The notes under the pieces: generated by a model
Told to the model about the DNA's origin: nothing
Seen by the model: only the letters and a program-made list of their open reading frames with translations
Database searches by the model: none
Assembly: GCA_964454675.1 (NCBI GenBank)
Contig: CAYVUB010000028.1
Span: forward strand, 1 to 33,796
From: CAYVUB01 sp964454675
GTDB taxonomy: Bacteria; Bacteroidota; Bacteroidia; Flavobacteriales; Flavobacteriaceae
DNA length: 33,796 bases
Reading direction: 5' to 3'
Made by a program: the position numbers and the translations under genes
Shown: positions 8,602-14,779 of the stretch, piece by piece
How positions within the stretch are numbered: the stretch's first letter is position 1
How the letters are laid out: each line of letters opens with the position of its first letter

Positions 8602-8621
8602 AAACTAACAGGTGTTAGTTT
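8602..8621. promoter_or_regulatory. Perfect 20-bp palindrome, candidate TetR operator
   Basis: AAACTAACA-GG-TGTTAGTTT: two perfectly complementary 9-base arms around a 2-base centre. It begins 6 bases after the -7 box, so it overlaps the expected transcription start of paaE; a bound dimer there would block RNA polymerase. The size and the adjacent TetR gene fit an autonomous repressor-operator unit. Binding is inferred. Confidence 0.65.
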
Positions 8622-8655
8622 TAATTTTTAATTCAAAAAAGGCGGATAAAGGCTT

Positions 8656-9729
8656 ATGGCAGAATTTCACAAACTTAACGTAGCTGATATTTATAAGGAA
8701 ACCAAAGATTGTTCGGTAATTACCTTTGAAATTCCTCAGGAATTACAACAGGAGTTCAAATTCCGGCAAGGGCAACACCTCACACTCAAGGCTGTTATTA
8801 ACGGCGAAGATGTGCGGCGTACCTATTCGTTATGTACGTCGCCTTTTGAAAACGTATGGAGCGTTGCCGTCAAGCAAATTCCCGACGGCAGGTTTTCGAC
8901 CTTTGTAAATTCTACGCTCAAAGCCGGAGACAGCATAGAAGTCATGGCGCCCAGTGGAAATTTTGGTGTAGAATTGGATATGGAAACCGCAAAAAGTTAT
9001 GCCGCATTTGCTGCCGGCAGCGGAATTACCCCCATACTTTCAATGATTAAATCACATCTTTCGGCAGAGCCAAAAAGCAGTTTTACACTTTTTTATTTGA
9101 ATAGAGCCGTTAAATCCATTATATTTAAAGAAGAAATCGAAGCGCTGAAAAACAAGTTTTTAGGACGTTTTCAGGTGTTTTACTTCTTGGATGTTGAAAA
9201 AAGGGACATTGATTTGCTTACCGGGCGTTTTTCCCCCGAAAAAATTGAGCGCATCAACAAGTCTTTGGTTCCGTTCAGTAGTATAGACGAGGTATTTATC
9301 TGCGGTCCCGAACCGATGATTTTTATGCTGCGTGACGAATTGCTAAAATGCGGAATGACCAAAGAGCGTATTCATTACGAACTCTTCGTCAGCGGACTTT
9401 CGGAAGAAGCCAAACAAAAAGCCGCACAGGCTGTAGAGCAAAAAGTAGAAGGAACGGAAGTAACCATCATAGACGGCGGAAAGGATTTTACTTTCGTGAT
9501 GGACAAAGAATACGACAATATATTGGACGGAGCCTTAGCTGCCGGTGCCGATTTGCCCTTTGCCTGCAAAGGCGGTGTGTGCAGCACCTGCAAATGTAAA
9601 ATCGTTGAAGGAACGGTACAGATGAAGGTTAATTATGCCTTAGAAGAATATGAGGTGGCACAAAACTTTATTTTAAGCTGTCAGTCTGTTCCTACGTCGG
9701 AAAAAGTGGTGGTGGATTTTGATGTGTAA
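8656..9729 (+). CDS. paaE: Phenylacetyl-CoA epoxidase reductase subunit PaaE
   Basis: Passes electrons from NADPH through FAD and a 2Fe-2S cluster to the di-iron oxygenase PaaA. It has 357 residues, the length of PaaE. The order is a ferredoxin-reductase FAD domain with RRTYSLCTSP (about 55-65), an NADP-binding domain with AAGSGITPILSMI and FICGPEPMIFML, then a plant-type ferredoxin domain with the cluster cysteines in CKGGVCSTCKC and a last Cys in FILSCQS. It is the first gene of the paa operon behind the palindromic operator. Confidence 0.95.
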   Translation: MAEFHKLNVADIYKETKDCSVITFEIPQELQQEFKFRQGQHLTLKAVINGEDVRRTYSLCTSPFENVWSVAVKQIPDGRFSTFVNSTLKAGDSIEVMAPSGNFGVELDMETAKSYAAFAAGSGITPILSMIKSHLSAEPKSSFTLFYLNRAVKSIIFKEEIEALKNKFLGRFQVFYFLDVEKRDIDLLTGRFSPEKIERINKSLVPFSSIDEVFICGPEPMIFMLRDELLKCGMTKERIHYELFVSGLSEEAKQKAAQAVEQKVEGTEVTIIDGGKDFTFVMDKEYDNILDGALAAGADLPFACKGGVCSTCKCKIVEGTVQMKVNYALEEYEVAQNFILSCQSVPTSEKVVVDFDV

Positions 9730-9749
9730 ATTCCCACGAAAGTGGGAAT
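9730..9749. repeat. Palindromic repeat copy 1
   Basis: ATTCCCAC-GAAA-GTGGGAAT, 8-base perfect arms, followed by CTCGTGA. It starts immediately at the end of the paaE stop codon. One of at least eight related palindromes in the window. Confidence 0.85.
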
Positions 9750-9813
9750 CTCGTGATAAGATGAAGAATCCTTTTGAAAAATGGCAGATATTTAAAAGTT
9801 AGCTTAAACGACA

Positions 9814-10383
9814 ATGAAACAGACAATCTACATATTGACATTTTTGATTTTAACAAGTTGTGGACAATCAAACTCAGAACAGAAAGTTGCGATTGTTTCT
9901 GATGCTACTATAATAAAAACTAATACGAAACATAACATAATCTCAACAGAAAAGGACAACAGTGAAAATAACTACCTACAACAATCTTTAACTGGTTTTG
10001 AAAGAGCAACATTATTCAAATTGACAGATACAATAACCGCAGACTTTAACGGTGATGGAATTTTAGACAAGGCGGTCTTAAAAAAAGAAAACGAAACATC
10101 TGGAATAATAATCAAGCACGGTAAGACAAACGAAGAATTTAGAATTGGTTTTGGTAAGAATTTTGCAACTTGGACAGATTTTGATTGTAATTGGGTTGAC
10201 TATTGGGGACTTGTTGAAGACAAAGAAACGAGCGAAACAACATTTGCAGAAGACGGAGATGTTTTAGGAAGCCGAGTGGTAAAACTTCAAAACCCATCAA
10301 TCGTTATAGGTAAAGATGAAATTGGTGGTGGACTAATAACATTTATAAATGGAAAATATGAATGGATTCATCAAGCAGATTGA
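9814..10383 (+). CDS. Small lipoprotein with DxNxDGxxD calcium-loop motif
   Basis: A 189-residue protein of unknown function. MKQTIYILTFLILTSC is a lipoprotein signal with the cysteine at residue 16. Residues 68-82 include ADFNGDGILDKAVL, a calcium-binding loop as in FG-GAP/VCBS repeats, followed by a beta-rich stretch. Nothing in it suggests phenylacetate metabolism. It is inserted between paaE and paaA, preceded by a palindromic repeat (9730), and looks like a foreign passenger in the operon. Its end is 23 bases before the paaA start, so expression of paaA passes through it. Confidence 0.7.
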   Translation: MKQTIYILTFLILTSCGQSNSEQKVAIVSDATIIKTNTKHNIISTEKDNSENNYLQQSLTGFERATLFKLTDTITADFNGDGILDKAVLKKENETSGIIIKHGKTNEEFRIGFGKNFATWTDFDCNWVDYWGLVEDKETSETTFAEDGDVLGSRVVKLQNPSIVIGKDEIGGGLITFINGKYEWIHQAD

Positions 10384-10406
10384 TAAATCTCAACACTAAA
10401 AAAGTT

Positions 10407-11363
10407 ATGAGCGAAAAAGAAATAAAAAACCTCGAAGAAATCTTTGAAGCGAAAATCACCCGCGACGAAAAGATCGAACCCAAAGACTGGATGCCGGAGA
10501 AATACCGGCAAACACACATCCGGCAAATCTCACAGCACGCCCATTCTGAAATTGTAGGGATGCTGCCCGAAGGCAACTGGATTACCCGTGCACCGTCCTT
10601 ACGCAGAAAAGTAGCCCTATTGGCAAAAGTCCAGGACGAAGCCGGGCACGGATTGTACCTGTACAGCGCTTGCGAAACACTTGGCATTTCACGTGACGAA
10701 CTCTATGAGCAATTACATTCGGGCAAGGCAAAATATTCAAGCATTTTCAATTACCCAACGCTCACATGGGCCGATATGGGTGCCATAGGCTGGCTGGTGG
10801 ACGGAGCGGCTATCATCAACCAGGTGCCGCTGTGCAACACATCGTACGGGCCGTATGCAAGAGCCATGATACGTGTTTGCAAGGAAGAAAGCTTCCATCA
10901 GCGTCAGGGTTTTGAAATCATGCTGAAACTGGCAAGCGGTACACCCGAGCAAAAAGCGATGGCACAAGATGCGCTTAACCGCTGGTGGTGGCCAAGCCTA
11001 ATGATGCTTGGACCTACAGATGCCGAATCGGTACATACCGAGCAATCCATGAAATGGAAGCTAAAACGTAAAACCAACGATGAGCTGCGCCAGCAGTTTA
11101 TTGACCAAACCGTACCGCAAGCCGATTTAATAGGATTAACCATTCCAGACCCCGATTTAAAATGGAATGAAGACCGAAAAAGTTATGATTTTGGCGAAAT
11201 TAACTGGGATGAATTTTGGCAGGTAGTCAAAGGTCACGGCCCATGCAATAAAGAACGAATGAACGCCCGGGTTGGCGCATGGGAACGCGGCGCATGGGTG
11301 CGGGATGCCGCTATGGCGTATGCGGAAAAACAAGAAGCAAAGAAAGCGGATAAGGCTTCTTAG
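10407..11363 (+). CDS. paaA: Phenylacetyl-CoA epoxidase oxygenase subunit PaaA
   Basis: The catalytic di-iron subunit of the 1,2-phenylacetyl-CoA epoxidase; with PaaB, PaaC and PaaE it adds one oxygen atom to the aromatic ring. It has 318 residues. Iron-ligand helices are visible as KVQDEAGHGLYLYSACE and CKEESFHQRQGFE. The blocks WWWPSLMMLGPTD and KGHGPCNKERMNARV are highly typical. I start at ATG 10407 (MSEKEIKNLE), the family start; an in-frame ATG at 10362 overlaps the lipoprotein gene and adds foreign residues. The TAG stop is the first edge of the heptad element that follows. Confidence 0.96.
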   Translation: MSEKEIKNLEEIFEAKITRDEKIEPKDWMPEKYRQTHIRQISQHAHSEIVGMLPEGNWITRAPSLRRKVALLAKVQDEAGHGLYLYSACETLGISRDELYEQLHSGKAKYSSIFNYPTLTWADMGAIGWLVDGAAIINQVPLCNTSYGPYARAMIRVCKEESFHQRQGFEIMLKLASGTPEQKAMAQDALNRWWWPSLMMLGPTDAESVHTEQSMKWKLKRKTNDELRQQFIDQTVPQADLIGLTIPDPDLKWNEDRKSYDFGEINWDEFWQVVKGHGPCNKERMNARVGAWERGAWVRDAAMAYAEKQEAKKADKAS

Positions 11364-11391
11364 TAGTGAGTAGTTAGTATTGAGTATTGAG
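11364..11391. repeat. Left heptad array of IVP element
   Basis: Four 7-base units, TAGTGAG TAGTTAG TATTGAG TATTGAG, starting right after the paaA TAG stop. Bases 11369-11386 (AGTAGTTAGTATTGAGTA) are repeated perfectly inverted at 11840-11857. Confidence 0.85.
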
Positions 11392-11455
11392 TGGAATTTG
11401 AAATTGTTTTTAGTCCTTTCAATGAAATTGATATTAATCTTAAAAAAAGACAGAT

Positions 11456-11812
11456 ATGCACATTTTAGAAGATTTGAAAGTATGGAATAAAGCGATGGAT
11501 ATTGCGGTGGAGACGTATAAACTTTCAGCACAATTTCCGGCAGAGGAAAAATACGGCTTAACCGGTCAAATAAGAAGGAGTGCAGTATCGGTTCCGTCGA
11601 ATATAGCCGAAGGTGCCGGAAGAAATAATCCGGCAGAATTTAAAAATTTCTTAGGGATTGTCAACGGTTCTTCTTATGAACTTTTTACTCAATTAGTACT
11701 ATCATATAAACTTGATTTAGTTCCTGAAAATTTGGTTCAACCAATAATCAGTGAAGTAACAGAAGTTCAAAAAATGGATTTCGCACTTATAAAACATTTA
11801 ACAAAACAATAA
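11456..11812 (+). CDS. Four-helix-bundle protein, 23S rRNA IVS (S23) family
   Basis: A 118-residue all-helical protein of the S23/IVP family (TIGR02436), named after proteins encoded in 23S rRNA intervening sequences. Typical blocks are MHILEDLKVWNKAMDIAVET, FPAEEKYGLTGQIRRSAVSV, PSNIAEGAGRNNPAEF and SYELFTQLVLS. The fold is shared with Avd, the accessory protein of diversity-generating retroelements. No enzyme activity is known. It is not inside rRNA here but between paaA and paaB, flanked by inverted arrays of 7-base repeats, so it appears to be the cargo of a small element. No reverse transcriptase or variable repeat lies nearby, so it is not part of a DGR. Confidence 0.88.
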   Translation: MHILEDLKVWNKAMDIAVETYKLSAQFPAEEKYGLTGQIRRSAVSVPSNIAEGAGRNNPAEFKNFLGIVNGSSYELFTQLVLSYKLDLVPENLVQPIISEVTEVQKMDFALIKHLTKQ

Positions 11813-11827
11813 TGAGGTTGAGTATTT

Positions 11828-11858
11828 CTCATTACTCATTACTCAATACTAACTACTA
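11828..11858. repeat. Right heptad array of IVP element
   Basis: CTCATTA CTCATTA CTCAATA CTAACTA CTA, four 7-base units and a remainder, inverted relative to the array at 11364. It ends on the first base of the paaB ATG. The arm 11840-11857 is the perfect 18-base reverse complement of 11369-11386. Confidence 0.85.
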
Positions 11859-12142
11859 TGAAAAAAAACTGGCCCCTTTGGGAAGTCTTCGTAAGAAGTA
11901 AAAACGGATTGGAGCATCGTCATTTTGGAAGCCTTCACGCTGCCGATGCCGATATGGCTCTTGAAAACGCACGTGATGTTTACACGCGCCGTAACGAGGG
12001 CGTAAGCATCTGGGTTGTAGAATCCAGACACATCACAGCATCAAACCCCGAACATAACGGCGAATTGTTTGAACCCGCAAAAGACAAAGTGTATCGTCAT
12101 CCTACGTTTTATGATTTACCTGATGAAGTGAAGCACATGTAG
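11858..12142 (+). CDS. paaB: Phenylacetyl-CoA epoxidase subunit PaaB
   Basis: A small non-catalytic subunit of the PaaABCE epoxidase that helps assemble the complex. It has 94 residues, the usual length, with WPLWEVFVRSKNGLEHRHFG, SLHAADADMALENARDVYTRR, GVSIWVV and the C-terminal YRHPTFYDLP. The start is ATG 11858, which touches the right heptad array; the leader has no Shine-Dalgarno-like sequence because it consists of repeat. It was probably directly behind paaA before the element arrived. Confidence 0.95.
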   Translation: MKKNWPLWEVFVRSKNGLEHRHFGSLHAADADMALENARDVYTRRNEGVSIWVVESRHITASNPEHNGELFEPAKDKVYRHPTFYDLPDEVKHM

Positions 12143-12143
12143 A

Positions 12144-12163
12144 ATTCCCGCGAAGGCGGGAAT
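12144..12163. repeat. Palindromic repeat copy 2
   Basis: ATTCCCGC-GAAG-GCGGGAAT, 8-base perfect arms, then CTCGTG as in copy 1. It lies one base after the paaB stop. Confidence 0.88.
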
Positions 12164-12228
12164 CTCGTGTTTGAGAAGCAAAATAATTCTAATTAATGAA
12201 AGATACTTTCAAAAACACAGAAGACAAG

Positions 12229-12246
12229 ATTCCCGAAGGCGGGAAT
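12229..12246. repeat. Palindromic repeat copy 3
   Basis: ATTCCCG-AAGG-CGGGAAT. Its right arm overlaps the ATG of the GIY-YIG pseudogene (12245), so nuclease gene and palindrome share bases. Confidence 0.85.
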
Positions 12247-12571
12247 GTGGTATGTTTATATAATGAGTAACAAACAAAACGGCGTTTTGTACATTAGAGT
12301 TACCGATAACATTGAAGCAAGAGTACAAGAACACAAAAACAAAGTTTACAAAAATTCATTTACAGCAAGATACAATTGCGATAAACTGGTTTATTTAGAA
12401 GAATACAACAATGGAATAGAAGCTGTAAACCGTGAAAGCAATTGAAAAAAGTGGGATAGGCAATGGAAAGTTAATTTGATAGAAGAGTTTAATTTAAGTT
12501 GGATGAATATAAGCATAAATTGGAATAACGAAGATTTAATATATAAATCAAAACGCTTACTAAAAGAGTAA
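12245..12571 (+). pseudogene. Broken GIY-YIG endonuclease gene
   Basis: MWYVYIMSNKQNGVLYI is the start of the short, stand-alone GIY-YIG nuclease family (about 100 residues). The metal/catalytic region continues NIEARVQEHKNK and LVYLEEYN with the catalytic Glu in NRES. Two lesions are seen. A TGA (12443-12445) stands where the family has the Leu of its REKQLKKW-like block; the same frame then continues with KKWDRQWKVNLIEEFN to a TAA at 12569-12571. The conserved Gly of YIGVT is Arg. The 66-residue frame that remains is unlikely to cut DNA. Palindromic repeats lie before (12144, 12229) and after (12594). Confidence 0.8.
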
Positions 12572-12574
12572 AAA

Positions 12575-13345
12575 ATGGAATCAAAATCACAAGATTCCCG
12601 TCTTCGCGGGAATTACATCCTCAATATAGCAGACAATTCCCTAATCCTCGCACAGCGATTAGGCGAACTTTGCGGTCACGGTCCTAATTTGGAAACAGAC
12701 ATTGCACTAACCAATATTTCCTTGGATTTATTCGGGCAGGTTCGCAGCTATTATCAATATGCAGCAAAGCTCGCCGGCAATAACGCCACAGAAGACAGCA
12801 TTGCATTTCTTCGCAAAGAGCAGGAATATGTCAACGTGCTTCTGGTTGAACAGCCCAATACCGATTTTGCTTACGTTATGGCACGCCAGTTTTTGTTTGA
12901 TGCATTTCATTTGCTGATGCTTCAGGAATTACAAAAAAGCAAGGATTTAACGCTATCGGCAATTGCGGTAAAGTCTATCAAAGAAGTCAGTTACCATCAA
13001 CGGTTTTCATCAGATTGGATTAAACGCCTTGGCGACGGCACCAGTGAAAGTCACCAACGTTTGCAAAATGCCATCAACGATTTATGGACTTATACAGATG
13101 AGCTGTTTCATAAAACCGAAGCCGATAGTGCAATGATTAAAGAAGGCATTGGTGTAGATGTTGCAAATTTGAAAAATGCTTATTATGAATACATAACCAA
13201 TGTTTTAACCGAAGCAACCATCACAATCCCGGAAAACACGTATTTTCAAAAAGGTGGAAAACAAGGCATCCATACCGAACATTTAGGCTATTTGCTCAAC
13301 GATATGCAATTTATGCAACGCACCTATCCTAATATGGAATGGTAA
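12575..13345 (+). CDS. paaC: Phenylacetyl-CoA epoxidase structural subunit PaaC
   Basis: A ferritin-like subunit that lacks the di-iron site and holds PaaA in the epoxidase complex. It has 256 residues, with SLILAQRLGELCGHGPNLET, ISLDLFGQVRSYYQYAAKLA, KEVSYHQRFSSDWIKRLGDG and the C-terminal GIHTEHLGYLLNDMQFMQR. The first 13 residues (MESKSQDSRLRGN) are unlike the family: codons 7-13 are a palindromic repeat read in frame. No alternative ATG/GTG/TTG lies between it and conserved residues, so translation very probably does begin at 12575 and the repeat replaced or extended the native N-terminus. Confidence 0.93.
   Translation: MESKSQDSRLRGNYILNIADNSLILAQRLGELCGHGPNLETDIALTNISLDLFGQVRSYYQYAAKLAGNNATEDSIAFLRKEQEYVNVLLVEQPNTDFAYVMARQFLFDAFHLLMLQELQKSKDLTLSAIAVKSIKEVSYHQRFSSDWIKRLGDGTSESHQRLQNAINDLWTYTDELFHKTEADSAMIKEGIGVDVANLKNAYYEYITNVLTEATITIPENTYFQKGGKQGIHTEHLGYLLNDMQFMQRTYPNMEW
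12594..12613. repeat. Palindromic repeat copy 4, inside paaC
   Basis: ATTCCCG-TCTTCG-CGGGAAT. It lies 19 bases into paaC and encodes the residues DSRLRGN. It is preceded by ACAAG as copy 3 is. Confidence 0.85.
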
Positions 13346-13348
13346 CCA

Positions 13349-13368
13349 ATTCCTGCGAAGGCAGGAAT
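13349..13368. repeat. Palindromic repeat copy 5
   Basis: ATTCCTGC-GAAG-GCAGGAAT, perfect 8-base arms, followed by CTTATGAC. It lies between the paaC stop and paaD. Confidence 0.88.
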
Positions 13369-13392
13369 CTTATGACATAACTATGAATTTTG

Positions 13393-13893
13393 ATGATTAA
13401 CATTGAACAACATATCGACACCGAATTAGTGGAAATCATGGAAACCGTTTCCGACCCGGAAATTCCGGTGCTGTCTATTATGGATATGGGCGTTGTGCGT
13501 TCGGCAACTGTCGAAAACGGCATTGTTAAAGTTCAAATTACACCAACCTATAGTGGCTGCCCGGCAATGGATGTGATTGCAGATGATATCAAAAAAGCAT
13601 TGAAAGGTGCCGGATATAATTCAGAAGTAGAATTAATATTAGCACCTGCCTGGACTACCGATTGGATTACACCAAGAGGCAGAAAAGCCCTTAAAGATTA
13701 CGGAATTGCACCGCCATTAGATGCTACATCCGATAAAAGAGCATTATTAGGTGGCGAACGCATTGTTAAATGTCCGCAATGCAGCTCGACAAATACAAAA
13801 TTAGTGAGTCAGTTTGGTTCAACGGCTTGTAAAGCACAGTTTCAATGTGAGGATTGCCAAGAACCGTTTGATTATTTTAAATGTCTAAAATAA
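13393..13893 (+). CDS. paaD: Phenylacetate degradation protein PaaD (Fe-S maturation)
   Basis: A MIP18/DUF59-type protein needed for epoxidase activity, probably through maturation of the PaaE Fe-S centre. About 166 residues. The DUF59 block is ETVSDPEIPVLSIMDMGVVR with YSGCPAMDVIADDI. The C-terminus is a zinc-ribbon-like module with CPQC and CEDC pairs and an FGSTACKA motif between, typical of PaaD. The start is ATG 13393; the TTG at 13390 adds only one residue. The stop is followed at once by another palindromic repeat. Confidence 0.94.
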   Translation: MINIEQHIDTELVEIMETVSDPEIPVLSIMDMGVVRSATVENGIVKVQITPTYSGCPAMDVIADDIKKALKGAGYNSEVELILAPAWTTDWITPRGRKALKDYGIAPPLDATSDKRALLGGERIVKCPQCSSTNTKLVSQFGSTACKAQFQCEDCQEPFDYFKCLK

Positions 13894-13899
13894 TTTGTC

Positions 13900-13919
13900 A
13901 TTCCTGCGAAGGCAAGAAT
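13900..13919. repeat. Palindromic repeat copy 6 (one mismatch)
   Basis: ATTCCTGC-GAAG-GCAAGAAT, one mismatch in the stem. It lies between paaD and paaG, 25 bases before the paaG start. An in-frame upward extension of paaG (from 13881) would translate this repeat and is not believed. Confidence 0.8.
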
Positions 13920-13943
13920 CTTTATATAAAGAAAAAGCAAAGT

Positions 13944-14726
13944 ATGAATAAAAGTATATTATTAAAAATAGAAAATAACATCGCTTACATCACACTCAAC
14001 AGACCCGAAGTGTTCAATAGTTTTAACAGAGAAATGGCATTAAGACTTCAAGATGTTTTTGATGACTGCGAGAAAAATAATGATGTCAGAGCAATTGTAT
14101 TAACCGGAAACGGCAAAGCATTTTGTGCCGGGCAGGATTTAAAAGAAGTGACAAGTCCCGAACTCAATCCCGGTTTTCGAGCCATTTTAGATGAACATTA
14201 CAATCCCATTATCAGCAGGATAAGAAATATTGAAAAACCCGTTATCGCTGCCGTAAATGGTGTCGCTGCCGGAGCAGGAGCCAATATTGCTTTGGCTTGT
14301 GATGTAGTAATTGCAAATGAGCAGGCAAGTTTTATACAGGCGTTTAGTTTGATAGGATTGATACCCGACAGTGGCGGAACCTTCTTTTTACCACGTTTGA
14401 TAGGCTTTCAAAAAGCATCGGCATTAGCCATGCTGGGTGATAAAATATCTGCACAAGAAGCCGAACGTTTAGGGATGATTTACAAATATGTTCCGGCTGA
14501 AACTTTTGAAGAAACCATCCATTCCACAGCAGAAAAAATGGCAAAAATGCCAACAAAAGCACTGGGCTTGATTAAAAAAAGCTTCAATCAATCCATGACA
14601 AATACCTTAGAGCAACAATTAGCTTTAGAATCAAAATATCAAATAGAATGTGCAGAAAGCGAAGATTATGCCGAAGGCGTTGCAGCATTTATAGAAAAAA
14701 GAAAACCGAATTTTAAAGGGAAATAA
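13944..14726 (+). CDS. paaG: Enoyl-CoA isomerase PaaG
   Basis: A crotonase-family enzyme that converts the ring epoxide of phenylacetyl-CoA to the oxepin form. About 260 residues. The oxyanion-hole blocks are AFCAGQDLKEV and AAVNGVAAGAGANIALACD; GLIPDSGGTFFLPRLIG includes an Asp (about residue 142) matching the catalytic Asp of PaaG. PaaF, the related hydratase, usually has Glu residues in this region, so PaaG is the better call. The start is ATG 13944 (MNKSILLKIENN), 51 bases behind paaD. Confidence 0.85.
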   Translation: MNKSILLKIENNIAYITLNRPEVFNSFNREMALRLQDVFDDCEKNNDVRAIVLTGNGKAFCAGQDLKEVTSPELNPGFRAILDEHYNPIISRIRNIEKPVIAAVNGVAAGAGANIALACDVVIANEQASFIQAFSLIGLIPDSGGTFFLPRLIGFQKASALAMLGDKISAQEAERLGMIYKYVPAETFEETIHSTAEKMAKMPTKALGLIKKSFNQSMTNTLEQQLALESKYQIECAESEDYAEGVAAFIEKRKPNFKGK

Positions 14727-14730
14727 ATTA

Positions 14731-14763
14731 TCAATGTTACCTCGAGCGGAGTCGAGAGATCAC
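14731..14763. repeat. Second dispersed repeat family, copy 1
   Basis: Between paaG and paaH. It contains CTCGAGCGGAGTCGAG (short inverted repeat). Its reverse complement shares CGACTnCGCTCnnnGTnACATTGA with the repeat at 17191, so it is a second family of small intergenic repeats. Confidence 0.6.
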
Positions 14764-14779
14764 ATAAAAATAATAAAAA

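Noticed and set aside
11364..11858. CRISPR or a diversity-generating retroelement at the IVP gene
   Set aside because: The repeats are 7-bp tandem units without spacers, and there is no reverse transcriptase, template repeat or variable repeat.
12443..12445. TGA in the GIY-YIG gene as recoding (selenocysteine or read-through)
   Set aside because: It stands at a conserved Leu position, another conserved residue is also mutated, and no recoding structure is seen. Simple decay is enough.
13881..13943. Longer paaG start overlapping paaD
   Set aside because: The extension translates the palindromic repeat at 13900-13919 and has no family similarity; ATG 13944 fits.
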